Assembly (NCBI GenBank): GCA_947652115.1
Contig: OX393568.1
Location: 15,719,746 to 15,783,745, forward strand
Direction: 5' to 3'
Length of the DNA: 64,000 nucleotides
Source of the DNA: Blastomussa wellsi
Lineage: Eukaryota > Cnidaria > Anthozoa > Scleractinia > Plerogyridae
A model generated the notes under the pieces. The model did not search any database and was not told the origin of the DNA. It saw nothing but the letters and a program-made list of their open reading frames with translations. Of this stretch, positions 32,295 through 41,805 are shown piece by piece. Each line of letters starts with the position of its first letter. The first letter of the stretch is position 1. A program made the position numbers and the translations under genes.

Positions 32295-32807
32295 TCAAAG
32301 TTCTCCTGACCAGACGGGAAGGTTGACTTTGCCAGCAATTTTGCGATGTTCTCCCGTGTGCGAAACGATCTCCTTTGTACATGGTTTAAGATTATGAAGC
32401 AGTGTGTCTCCTGTAACTTGCTTGCATATCCAGGCGGGAAGTATGTCACACTGAGATCCGGTATCTATTTGAAACTGAACTTCTTTCTCAGATGAAGGCG
32501 CAGACACTTGCAGTTTGTGCTCCGCAATCGAGCCAATGTAGTACGAGTCTTTCTCGGGGACTGCGGTTTCATGAATAGTTGAGACTCGTGAAGAAGCTCG
32601 GCATTTGTGCGCAAAATGCTTCATTCTTCCACAGGTGAAACATGTTTTCCCATACGCAGGACAGTCATGTCCATTGGACATTCCACAATTCCCACATTCC
32701 TTCGTAGTTGGTTTTCTTGGTGGTAGTATAGGGTTTCTTTCGTCTTCAGCATGTTCACGTAAGCCAGAATTCCGTGGTGTGTGGACCAATGAGTCTCCTC
32801 CAGTCAT
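32295..32807 (-). pseudogene. Gypsy zinc knuckles and aspartic protease
   Basis: 170 aa with two knuckle-like clusters, CGNCGMSNGHDC and CFTCGRMKHFAHKC, then the aspartic protease motif QIDTGSQCDILP. It overlaps the end of the Gag frame by a few bases in a different frame, which could be a programmed shift or decay. Confidence 0.7.
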
Positions 32808-33268
32808 GTCCCGTTTGAACGTAGCAGTCTCTCGCGTACGCGATCGTCACGTATGCCCAACACGAGGCAGTCACGCAATATTTCATCAGGAGTGATTGTA
32901 TCGTGTGCACAATTTCGGGCGATCGTTCGCAGCTCAGTCAGGTAATTAGTAACATTTTCACCAGGTTCTTGGTTTCTGTTGTTGAATCGGTATCGCTCGT
33001 AGATCACTTGCGTTCTGGGTGCACAGAGCTGATCGAACTTCTGTAAAGCTAACTCGACGTTGTTTGGGTCTTCTCCTTCGATCCAAGTGAAGGTGTCGTA
33101 AGGTTTGACGCAATCCTCCCCAATGATACTGAGTTGAGTTAATACACGAACAATTCCTGCTTGTTTATGCACGCCAATGGCGATTTCGTAGCGTTTCCAA
33201 GCTTGTTTCCACGATTTCCAGGTCGTGGCCAAATTGTCGTCAAAACAAAGCGCTTTAGGCGGGGGCAA
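32804..33268 (-). pseudogene. Gypsy Gag, N-terminal part
   Basis: 154 aa starting MPPPKALCFDDNLATTWKSW. The pattern (KRYEIA, FDQLCAPRTQVIYERYRF, NYLTELRTIARNC) matches retrotransposon Gag capsid helices. It ends in a stop just before the knuckle-coding frame. Confidence 0.7.
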
Positions 33269-33345
33269 GTTTGCCGGCGGAACGAAAATTTATCTCGCTC
33301 CGGTTTCTTGTTCTGTGTCTGGCATCATTTGTGTCTGTGATCAGA

Positions 33346-33363
33346 CAGCTATTTCTGACACCA
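33346..33363 (-). promoter_or_regulatory. Gypsy primer binding site
   Basis: Next to the LTR on the minus strand reads TGGTGTCAGAAATAGC. The first bases TGG pair with a tRNA CCA end. The tRNA identity was not determined. Confidence 0.55.
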
Positions 33364-33565
33364 TGTAACGATATCAAATCGAATAACCAGTGTTTTAGAA
33401 ACACAACATAGGTTTAATCGCCTAAGCGAGGAACCTCCGACTGGATTCGTAAAACTATGTCTAATTGTTACATAATTATGTGATCATACAAAAGTAGCTG
33501 ATTGGCTGAAATCAAACTGGTGATCAGAAGTCACGTGCAGCATAGCGTGACGAACTATCGCTACA
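33364..33565 (-). repeat. Gypsy 5' LTR (202 bp)
   Basis: Starts TGTAACGATATC and ends CGCTACA on the plus strand, so TG...CA on either strand. Beyond 33565 the sequence becomes a tRNA repeat unit, which fixes the outer boundary. Only one LTR is present in the window. Confidence 0.65.
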
Positions 33566-33848
33566 GTCGCCTCATTTTCTCTTGATACTTAAGGCTATGA
33601 TATGCGTGGCCGTTATGGGCAGAGCCAATTATTTAAACAATTCGTTTTCAAAGACGTAATGTAGAATCCGATGATCGATCATATCAAAAGCAGCACTCAG
33701 ATCAAGTAGAACAAGAAGCGTAATTTCCTGCCGATCCACTGACATAAGAATATCATTTTCAACATAAACCAATTAGACAAGAATTTAAACTAATCTCGTG
33801 TTAGTAGCAACTTAACGATTGGAACTAAATCTTTTTTACTCTAAGTCT

Positions 33849-33885
<37 letters not shown>
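33849..33885 (+). pseudogene. 5' half of a tRNA-Asn(GTT) split by the Polinton
   Basis: Bases 1-37 of the tRNA-Asn found intact elsewhere in the array, ending right after anticodon GTT. The sequence then becomes the Polinton terminal repeat. The 3' half resumes at 49640. Confidence 0.9.
33871..33885. repeat. 15-bp direct repeat flanking the Polinton, left
   Basis: GCGCGTTCGGCTGTT, identical to 49625-49639. It covers the 5' strand of the tRNA-Asn anticodon stem plus the anticodon. Confidence 0.85.
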
Positions 33886-34624
33886 GCCCGCTGCCATCAC
33901 CACCACCCGCCCCCCACCACCCAACTCCCCGCTGACACCCACCACCCAACACCCACCAGCGGAGCGGCGGGCAAAGCGGGAAGGACACCCCACCAGACCA
34001 AATTTTCACATTTCTGGCACACTATGCACAGGGATCTGGTGCACCAAAGAGAACCAACAGTGCACCAAAGAGCCCAAAGAGGACAAGTGCACCAATTAAA
34101 GATAACAGGCACACAATGCAAAGCGGTTCAGGCAAAGCTGGTGCACCAAAGTGAACAACAGTGCGTGGATCTGGCACACCCTTACAAACCAAAATTTCCA
34201 CATTTCTGAAACACTTAGCACAGCGGTTCAGGTGCACCAAAGAGAACCAACAGTGCACCAGCAGCGGCGGGCAAATCAAGCGGAGGACAAACCAGCCAGG
34301 AGACAAAGGACGGCAGAACAACAAGCGAGGGAATGGACGGCGAAAGTGAGACAAACAAACGAGAGTGAAAAAAAGCGAGACCCGAGAAGGAAGTGACCCG
34401 CCGGAGAGGCAAAAAACAAAAGCCAGACAAAAACCACTTTGATCATGCCGCCAACCAAAAACCCAACAAGCGAGCAAAAGGTGAAAACAAAGGCGCAAGC
34501 AAAAAAAAAAGCGTGACCAGCGGGAGAGGCAAAAACCCTGTTGAAGAAAAGCAAGCACATGAAATATTGTGACGCATAGTGTGTTAGAATTAATTTTCAA
34601 TTTGAAGAAAAATCTGCAGAAGAA
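33886..34624. repeat. Polinton left terminal inverted repeat (739 bp)
   Basis: Starts GCCCGCTGCCATCACC, then a CCACC-rich tract and repeated blocks with GTGCACCAAAGAGAACCAAC. It continues into the leader of the first gene. It matches the reverse complement of 48769-49535 with substitutions and length changes in the G/C-rich tract. Confidence 0.85.
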
Positions 34625-34631
34625 CGAAAAC

Positions 34632-35024
34632 ATGGCAGCAAATGTTAAGGAAGTCGGCGAAGCAAATCCGTTCTGCAACACGATAACAGAGGCAATAAAA
34701 AACCTTCCAGTCGAACTTCGTGAGAAAATAAACAAAGAATATCATACCTTGAAGATCAAAAAAAAGTTGGACCACGGCTTCGACAAAATTCACCTCCAAA
34801 TTCAATCGGCGCCATATTGCACAGAGAAACAACAAGTCACAAAAGTTTTGCTACGAAAAAATAATTACACAGACGAGACAAATGAACTATGTAGACTGTG
34901 TTTCAAAAACAGAAAGATTCACTTTTTAAGCCGACCAGTGCGTTATTTCGATTATGAACAAGAAGAATATCCTGACTACCGATTTGAAACATATGTGTGG
35001 CCCGAGGATTTTGACTATTTGTGA
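34632..35024 (+). CDS. Polinton left-terminal gene, hypothetical protein
   Basis: 130 aa from ATG 34632 (MAANVKEVGEANPF). A longer in-frame extension from 34569 uses TIR sequence (FNLKKNLQKN) and is probably leader. The protein is charged, with a CRLCFKNRKIH cluster in the C-terminal third that might bind metal, and ends in an acidic/aromatic tail (WPEDFDYL). I do not recognise a family. The frame is intact. Its promoter is probably in the TIR. Confidence 0.55.
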   Translation: MAANVKEVGEANPFCNTITEAIKNLPVELREKINKEYHTLKIKKKLDHGFDKIHLQIQSAPYCTEKQQVTKVLLRKNNYTDETNELCRLCFKNRKIHFLSRPVRYFDYEQEEYPDYRFETYVWPEDFDYL

Positions 35025-35260
35025 GAAGACTGGTTTCTCAGAAAACAGGAAGTCTTAACCAGGCTCTCTCCGAAAACAAACGAAGGGCTCTGGGGCGAAA
35101 TTTCAACATCACCGGAAATAGCATGCGCAAGGGGATTTTTGCAAGGGGATTTTTTGCAAGGGACAAAGAAAGGCCACCACAATTGAAGAAAACGCCAGAC
35201 AGGACACAATAAATAAGCGAACAGAAAATAAAAGAAGTAAGTTCTCAAATTCTGGTGAAG

Positions 35261-35580
35261 CTCTGGGAGGTGACCGCTGGCCCCGGTCTGAATCCTGTTA
35301 AAGGCTTGTGCGGAAGGTGAACCACCAGGTATAGGGGAAGTCCTTCCAGTGGGACAAGCCCCTCGGGTGAACCCGCCTGGGCCCTACTGGTTAACAGGGG
35401 GTGCTCAGAAATCCCTCGGGATTTCAAACCTCGCTCCCAGAGGTAAAATGGGAACTGACAGCCGCTTTGTCAGCGGCGCGCGAAAGTCCTGGCCGGGGCC
35501 AGGCAACAAACAGCCATCCGAGCACCCCCGACACAGGGTTTTGTCCCTGTTAGTGGCCTGTCACGCAATGTGGCGCGTGA
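35261..35580 (+). ncRNA. Candidate pseudoknotted structured RNA
   Basis: GC-rich intergenic stretch between convergent genes with several perfect long-range complementarities: 35261-35269 with 35434-35442 (CTCTGGGAG), 35277-35286 with 35493-35502 (CTGGCCCCGG) and 35397-35406 with 35520-35529 (GGGGGTGCTC). Local hairpins occur at 35409-35424, 35461-35477, 35488-35503 and about 35560-35581, and CCTGTTAA (35294) pairs with TTAACAGG (35391). The three long helices cross one another, so they form pseudoknots or alternatives. The strand is undetermined. No known RNA family was recognised. Confidence 0.45.
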
Positions 35581-35668
35581 CAATCACACAACGACACGCG
35601 TGACAACATCACACAACGTCACGCGCAAATAACACTCAGAAAGATATTTCTTTTTTTCGACACAATGT

Positions 35669-36288
35669 TCAGTTCAAATTTGCGCTGGACGCCGACATTT
35701 TTTTGAGAAACTCTTTTCGAAGCTCGGCGCGAACCTGTTTTTTTAACGTTTCAACATCAGGAGAAACGGAAGGTTCGGCGAAGTTAACCCGAAGTCTCTC
35801 TTTGAGATAACGAAATTTTTTCCATTTCACGAGAGATGATTTTGAAATCAGCGTCGGAAACAACGCCGTCATCCAGAGCTTGGGATAGATAGAGTCGTGT
35901 TTAGCTTGAGCCAAAGCATGAATTTTGGTGTGTTTTTTGACTTTCCTCTCAAGCTGTTAACAGCAGCAAGGCCAGTTGAAGCAAAACCAAGGAGGGCAGC
36001 TATTCCGGCGACAGGCGCCCCGACAACAATACCAACGCCCGTGAGTGAACTCGCAACGGCACCAGAAGACAGAAAGGCACTACCAACGCCGAGAGACACC
36101 GCGGAATAGTGAATCACTTTGCGGGCTTTCGTGTATTTTTTCAACACAAGCCTGCGGTGTTCAATCTCATCGGCAATTTCTTTTTCAATTTTGGAGATCT
36201 CACCAAGACGGAAATTATCGGCTCTTTCCAGCGGGGGAAGCTCAGGATAAATAGGCGGAGCACTCGGAAGCACATTTGACGAAGACAT
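35669..36288 (-). pseudogene. Polinton membrane-active protein with PSAP/PPIY motif, frameshifted
   Basis: N-terminal part 36288-35869 (139 aa) starts MSSSNVLPSAPPIYPELPPL, which contains overlapping PSAP and PPxY late-domain motifs. An amphipathic helix with KIEKEIADEIEHRR follows, then a Gly/Ala-rich hydrophobic stretch (about residues 62-112; VGSAFLSSGAVASSL, GAPVAGIAALLGF) that could insert in membrane. A frameshift near 35905 moves the rest into another frame (to 35669). By analogy it could be a minor virion protein such as the adenovirus pVI type (PPxY, membrane-lytic), but I see no direct homology. It is convergent with the left-end gene. Confidence 0.5.
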
Positions 36289-36312
36289 GGTATACCAGCA
36301 GATAATATTTTT

Positions 36313-36984
36313 TCAAATGATTTGTAATTCGAATTCAAGAGGGTAACCTTCGAAATCGAAAAGCGCACCGTCCACGTCACGGACAGAAAGCGTGGCGCTG
36401 TTGACCAATTTTTCAGACGAAGCAGCGTCACGAAAGGTCGGCTGTGAGCCAGTTTGATAGTGAACTTTTTGGAAAGCTTCTCCACGGATGTCAAACTTCG
36501 CAAGAGGGGTTGAAGCTTTGCCGTTGATCAAATTTTTATTGTAGTCAACCAAGTCGCAATGGACAAAGTAGCTTGTCGGTATACGAAGCCGTTTGACGAA
36601 AGTTCTATAAAACAAAGTTCGGGAAATGCCAAGAAAATTGGCCAAGTCTTTGTCAAGAGTGATTTTTTTATTCTCAAGGTTGTTAATAACCATTGCACCA
36701 ACAGGTGTATTGATTTGAGTGGGAAGTTTTAAATCAAATTGAGCGAAAGCATTTTCTATATTTTGAGCAATAGTTTCAAGAGTGTAATGCCCTTTGAGGA
36801 AAGTAATGGGAACAGCGCGTTTGCCATCAGGCTCAGACATCGCAATGACGCCATCTTTTTTCAAATTATTCCACGAATTTGGAAGCGAACAAGACAAAAG
36901 GCGGACGAAATCAGCCTTTGGAATCGGGTTATCGAAATAGACGGTGCAAGGATTGGAAGACGAAGAAACGGTAAGCACAACCAT
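36313..36984 (-). CDS. Polinton probable structural protein (223 aa)
   Basis: Intact frame from ATG 36984. The sequence is beta-rich with no Cys pattern and reads like a small capsid or vertex protein: LTVSSSSNPCTVYFDNPIPK, an RLLSCSLPNSWNNLK block, GHYTLETIAQNIENAF and then KITLDKDLANFLGISRTL. I recognise the pattern from uncharacterised cnidarian element proteins, not from a named family. A minor capsid (penton-like) role is a guess from position and size. It is divergent from the gene starting 37042, 57 bp away. Confidence 0.5.
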   Translation of the reverse strand: MVVLTVSSSSNPCTVYFDNPIPKADFVRLLSCSLPNSWNNLKKDGVIAMSEPDGKRAVPITFLKGHYTLETIAQNIENAFAQFDLKLPTQINTPVGAMVINNLENKKITLDKDLANFLGISRTLFYRTFVKRLRIPTSYFVHCDLVDYNKNLINGKASTPLAKFDIRGEAFQKVHYQTGSQPTFRDAASSEKLVNSATLSVRDVDGALFDFEGYPLEFELQII

Positions 36985-37041
36985 TTTTATTGTGTTCCGA
37001 ACAAATTTTCAGTTGAAAAAAACTTGAAATATATAAACGCA

Positions 37042-38624
37042 ATGTTTCTCGGGAAAGTAGCACAGGCCGCGAATGCGAAGCTCGCACAAAACAAGGCGTG
37101 GACAGCTTTTTCAGCACGGTTTCCAAGGGCAGACAAAAGTAAATTTGAAGCCCAGGTGTTTTTTTGCGCCGGACAACACGGCAACAGCAGAAATATTTTT
37201 CAAAGAGGGACCCGCCAGTCAACAAAGCATGTTCGGATCAGATTCAAAATATTGGAGCGCAGAAATGAAAAGAGCTCTGGGTTTGGTTGAAGTTGGCGGT
37301 TTTCCTTTCCAACTGACGCCACGCCCAGAAAAAAGACCGCTGGCGGTTCCAGCAGTTCCATTCGAAGAAGCTGCACCGAGTTTGAAAAAAATATTCAACA
37401 AAGCAATCAAAATTTATGTCACCCCTGACCAGTATTTTACAACAAAGTTTAGATCGAAACGTCAAAGCCCGCGAAAAAATGGCTGGCGAGGCCAGATTTG
37501 TCTTTCTGGGAACAGCAGCTGAACTTTGCAGTGTGGTGTGCAACAGGATGCGGAATATCACGAGAAGTATTTGACAAAGACAGCACGCTGAAGCTGCCGC
37601 CACAGGTACGGGCGTTTTACATCTTCCACGTGTACTTCACGGTACGACGAATCCTATTTCAGCTCGGAGGAATCCAAAGCGTAAGCGCGCTTCCTGGCGA
37701 CCCAACATGGTGTCAGTTTAACAACAAATATGACGAAGCTTCTTTCAAAAGATTATGTGCAGATTTCAACGTTCCTCCATCAACAGATTTCCGGTTTACA
37801 ATAGGTCCGAACCACGGGCTAGGAAGCGTTTATATTTATTGCCACGATCCTTTCATCCTGAACGTTCCCTATCCATCAGCAAAAGCAAAATTCGATGACG
37901 AGGATCCAAGGGCGTCAGAAAAGGGAATATCAGTTTGTTTCATAAGAAATGACGCAGCAGAAGAGCAATTCAACTGGTTTGCACCAAAAACCACAGCAGG
38001 TTTGACCCAGGCAGGTTTGTCGAGAATAAACCAGTCGATTGAAGCATTTGTGTATTGCATCTTAGGTGCGCAAGTAAACGTCCGCAGCAGCATTCTGGGG
38101 GCGGGAGGCAGAGCAAAGGAGGCCCAGACCGAGTTCAACGTCTTGGTGGAAGACACAGTAAGGCTGCCTGACCTTGCAAAAAGCGTGCAGCGTTATCAAC
38201 TGGAAGTCGATGAAGCAAAGGTACGTTTGAACCTTGCCGTTTGCCCGGGAGCCTGGCTAATGCCCGCGCGGATGATAATAAACACAGAAAGCAAGGTTGG
38301 ATACAACAACCAGCTCAAACAAGCGATTCCGGGTATGAAACTGGGGTCAACGACGGGGCAAACAAAAGCACGAAAAAAGCTGCGCTTCAGCACATGGATG
38401 GCGGAAGATCGAAAATTAACCCGCCAAACAGCCATCCTTCCAATCCAATGCACAAAGCAGCCACAGCTGAATCGAAAAAAGAACCTGCAACCAAAACACA
38501 GACACCAACGGATGAAACAGAAGAACCAGTGCCCGCGGGCAGTGAGTCACATAACTTAAACAAAATAGCTGTCGCAGTTGGCGCGGTTGCCGTTGCGGTT
38601 TTGGCATTTTTGGCATTGCGTTAA
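37042..38624 (+). pseudogene. Polinton large virion-like protein with C-terminal TM segment, multiply frameshifted
   Basis: Starts MFLGKVAQAANAKLAQNKAW at 37042. Coding then moves between frames (near 37170, 37480 and 38330) and ends at 38624 with a hydrophobic segment NKIAVAVGAVAVAVLAFLAL. The total span is about 525 codons. The middle part (37498-38330) is the longest open piece, with VYFTVRRILFQLGGI, PGDPTWCQFNNKYDEASF and PGAWLMPARMIINTES. The family is not named. The C-terminal anchor and position between capsid genes suggest a virion surface or membrane protein. Confidence 0.5.
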
Positions 38625-39922
38625 CGACGCTGGTCGATCAAAAACGCCACCGCACCCAAAATAAGAAGCCATGTGTGTTCTGCCAGAAAAGAGACGGCTT
38701 TCCCAGCAGCTTTGAAAAGGAAAGAAACAATCGAGCCAATTAATCCAGGGAGAATTCCTGCAAGTTTTTTCCCAATCTCTTTCAAACCATTCCCCAACCC
38801 TGGGGAATGGTAAGAGAGTTGTTTATGACGCCGACGACGGCGCCGATCAGCAAGAAGGATTGAACCGACAGTCACGCCGTATTTTTTAAAGATGTCTTTG
38901 ACCTTTTCACGAAGAGGCTTCTCCCGATCCTCAATCTGAGTGTCAACCTGGTTGATCTCTTCGATACGCTGCGCAACTCGTGCTTCCGCGGCTTCTTTAT
39001 CAGAGGGTGAGGCATTCTCATCGTCAATAATAGCGCGGTCTTCTTCATTTTGGCGTTCAAGTTCTGCTTTTTGAACTTTCAGCTCGTTGAGGGCTTCTGT
39101 GTCAATTTTCTCTTGGAGCCTTGCATTTTTCTCTCTGATCTTCTGGATATCTTCTTGTAATTTAAGCGCCTGTTTTGCTGCTTTGTTCTTTTGTTCCAGT
39201 TGCTTTCTTTTATCTTGATGTTCTTTTTCAAGGTCTTTTTTCGCCTGTTTCAGTTTTTGAATTTCTTTTTCATCCAAAGGGCCATGTGCATCTTCAAGGG
39301 CAGCTCTCTGTTCATCAATTACTCTCATTCTGTTTCTTTCTTCTTCCATGGCATTTTTAACTTGTTCACGACCTTAAGCCGTAGATAAAGATTTTTCCAG
39401 TTCTTTTTCTTTTTCAGCCAGTTATTGCTGAATGGCTTCCTGTGAATCATAAATGGACTTTCCGAGGGCAGTTTTTATTTCTTTGGAAAGCCATGGATTA
39501 AGTTTGCCACTTTTTGTGAAAACGTCATATGACTTTTTTCCAGCGCCCCACATTTTAACTTGAAGCCTTCTGTTGTTTGGGCTGTAAAAAAAGTCAAGCT
39601 CACTTGAGCTCATGTCCAGAAATATCTCTTTTGCAACAAGCCAAGCTCCTTCACTGCTGCCCACCAATGGAGTTTCCTCGGTGTAAGAAGTGTCAGGCAG
39701 TCCGCTCTGTTCGTGAAGCCTGGTTTCCATTTCAATTTCTTCACCACCATGATAGGGTGTCGAAGCGGTGTCAGGCACAAAAGGAGTGGTTGTGTTTTTG
39801 CGATTTTCCTCTTGTTCATCGTCATCACCATCGTTGTCAATTTCATCGTCAAGGTCAGGATCTTCGTGACCAAAGGGATGTGGATCATAACCAGGATTTT
39901 CAAAACCGCCACCTTCCGCCAT
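38621..39922 (-). pseudogene. Polinton coiled-coil/membrane protein with two in-frame stops
   Basis: Two pieces in the same frame (39922-39422 and 39349-38621) are separated by two TAA codons (39422-39424 and 39374-39376). Part one starts MAEGGGFENPGYDPHPFGHE, is acidic and has EGAWLVAKEIFLDMSSSEL with a WGAGKKSYDVF block. Part two is a long Glu/Lys coiled coil (about 130 aa), then a basic RRRRRRHK patch and two hydrophobic segments (LAGILPGLIGSIVSFLF, TWLLILGAVAFLI). The 4-residue overlap with the convergent gene ending at 38624 is notable. Function unknown; a virion or membrane scaffold role is possible. Confidence 0.5.
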
Positions 39923-39961
39923 TGTTTATTGAATAAAAAAAATTTTCCATTTAATACGGAA

Positions 39962-41180
39962 ATGTCAGTGCAAGCAAACCTTCGCCCAACACACAGCGAA
40001 AAAACACCCGGCGCGATGAAAGCCGAGCGCACGGTCAAGCGCATCACCTTTGATCGAAGCGAAGCCAACCCCACCGAGACCCTTTTTGTTCACGTACCCA
40101 AGCTGAATGAGCACGAGGTCCTTGTGCCAGGCTCTTTCTGGAGGTGACGCGAACAACTTCCTAGTTCAAAACGTCACACGGGCTCTTGTTGACAAGATGG
40201 TTGTGAAGTACGCTGGAACCCCAGTGCAGGACACGGTTGGATTTGACATCTACAAGATCTGGGAGGACCTTTTCCTCTCGCAGGAGGAACGTGACGGCAT
40301 GCTGCTCGATGGAATTCAAAGCGAAGACCTCTGCAAGTTCCGCTCAAATACTGAGGATAAGAAAACCTCGGGTGTCGACGCGGAAAACGCGCTCTCAAAA
40401 GTTTTCGGAACGAAATACCGAATCCGGCTAGACCACCAGATCCTGAAAAACCACGGAGTCTTTTATCCCCAAGCGCTCTATCACAATCTCGTTTTTGAGT
40501 TGAAACTTGCGCCGGCCTCGCAGGTTGTCAAAGGCTCTGATCCGGATAAACTAAAATACAAGCTGAAAAACATCCAGCTTGAGTACGAGATGATGAGAAG
40601 CAAGACCTTGGCAGACGCGGCAAGCAGTGTGTACTCCGCGGGAAAGGAGTTCTTATACGACCACGTGATGCGGGAACAGGTGGTCACATTTGCAAAAAAC
40701 GCTGACTCAAGGATAAACCTCAGAGTAAACCCCCAGAGAAGGTCCCTGAAAGGCATACTTCTTCTCTTCATTGAGCCATACACAGCCGGGACCAGGGATT
40801 CAGAAAAGTACATCAACCCAGACCTCACGAAAGTCACTGTAACGGCGAATGGCACGCCAAACATGGTCTTCAACAACGGCCTCGAAGGAAAAGATTTTTG
40901 GAGCGAAGTTGACCGCTTCTTTGGCAAGGCAAAAAACAAGCACATGAATCTGAAAAAGTTCTGGAGCGAAGACAAGTTCGGGCTTCTGATCGATTTGCGC
41001 TCCATGAAAGATCAGACGCTGCACGGAAGCGGCACACGGCTCGTTAACACAAAAGACGGTGTTCAGCTCGAGCTCGAGCGAAATCTAAGCGGCTCAGGCA
41101 ATGTAAACTGTCACGTTTGCGTGATCAGTGACTCGCAAATGAATATATTGGAGCAGCAATTAGAATCTGTGCAATTCTAA
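39962..41180 (+). pseudogene. Polinton major capsid protein (double jelly roll), one break
   Basis: Starts MSVQANLRPTHSEKTPGAMK at 39962 and breaks at about 40140 by a frameshift with apparent loss of a few codons; the rest (40107-41180 frame) is open. Motifs such as LKNHGVFYPQALYHNLVFEL, LRVNPQRRSLKGILLLFIEP and LLIDLRSMKDQTLHGSG fit Polinton/adintovirus-type major capsid proteins (about 400 aa). It would form the capsid hexamers of a virus-like particle. It is 39 bp from the divergent gene at 39922 and one base ahead of the ATPase. Confidence 0.7.
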
Positions 41181-41181
41181 T

Positions 41182-41784
41182 ATGGATCCAAAGAACATAC
41201 CGTTCAACGCTCTGATCGTTGGCCCGACAAATTCAGGGAAATCGCAGTATGTGGTGGACCAGCTCCTCGGCCCTTTCCGCGGCAAGTTCGAGAACATCGT
41301 GCTCATCTGCCCAACATTCGCGCATAACAAAACTTTTCATCGTTTCGCTTTGGCGGACCCGCGTTTTTATGTAATCATTTGCAAACAACACCAAGTGGAA
41401 CCCTGGCTGAAGATGGCATGCATGTTTTTGGAGGGCTCCAACGCTCTCATAATCCTCGATGACTGTGCAGCCACGAAAGATGTGAAAAGGCGCTCAGGGC
41501 CGCTGGTAAATCTTGCTTTTTCTGCCCGACATATTGGCATCAGTGTTTGGGTGCTTACGCAGAAGATGACCAGCATCACAGCTTCTTTCCGCGAAAACGT
41601 GGCTGAGCTTGTGCTTTTCTACACGCCCTCGTGGAAGACTTTGCAGGCTGTTTTTGAAGATTACGCTGGCGAACTTTATCGAGATGAGTTCAAAGAATAT
41701 GTTTCGATGTTGAAAAAAAATAAGTTTTCCTTCCTTGTGTTCGCACTTCGGCACCCTTTCGGAATAAAATTTTTTCGCAATTAA
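41182..41784 (+). CDS. Polinton packaging ATPase (A32/FtsK-HerA type)
   Basis: 200 aa, intact. Walker A at residues about 12-20 (VGPTNSGKSQYV) and Walker B around ALIILDD (residues 90-96). A sensor-like LTQKMTSITASFRENV follows. The size and order match the A32-like DNA packaging ATPases of Polintons and NCLDV-related elements, which pump genomes into capsids. It begins one base after the capsid gene stop, so the two may be co-transcribed. One of only a few undamaged genes of this copy. Confidence 0.85.
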   Translation: MDPKNIPFNALIVGPTNSGKSQYVVDQLLGPFRGKFENIVLICPTFAHNKTFHRFALADPRFYVIICKQHQVEPWLKMACMFLEGSNALIILDDCAATKDVKRRSGPLVNLAFSARHIGISVWVLTQKMTSITASFRENVAELVLFYTPSWKTLQAVFEDYAGELYRDEFKEYVSMLKKNKFSFLVFALRHPFGIKFFRN

Positions 41785-41805
41785 AAAAAGAAACTATAGA
41801 CAAAA

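Larger units (their letters stand above)
30115..33565 (-). mobile_element. Truncated Ty3/Gypsy LTR retrotransposon
   Basis: On the minus strand: 5' LTR (33565-33364), primer site, Gag, zinc knuckle/protease, RT, RNase H and integrase. It stops in the integrase core at the edge of the 28475-30114 transposon. No 3' LTR or downstream Gypsy sequence appears on the far side, so the 3' end was lost. The 5' LTR is inserted in a tRNA repeat unit (junction 33565/33566). Frames are broken at several points. Confidence 0.75.
33566..33885 (+). repeat. Left fragment of the tRNA repeat array
   Basis: Aligns with the spacer upstream of every tRNA-Asn copy in 49.6-64 kb (CTCATTTT, GGCAGAGCCAAT, ATGTAGAATCCGATGATCGA, then CGATTGGAACT). 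It is more diverged than those copies are from each other. It ends inside the split tRNA-Asn. Confidence 0.8.

Noticed and set aside
34022..34735. Long minus-strand ORFs in the left Polinton TIR (and mirror ones at 48833-49588)
   Set aside because: Low-complexity, Cys/Phe/Leu-rich translations of repeat-rich TIR sequence; they appear at both ends by symmetry.
35281..35560. Hammerhead ribozyme, RNase P/MRP RNA or group I intron in the structured region
   Set aside because: Fragments such as GGGGAAGTCC and GCGAAAGTCC are suggestive, but the required core motifs (CUGANGA with GAAA; group I P7/P3 signatures) are not present together.
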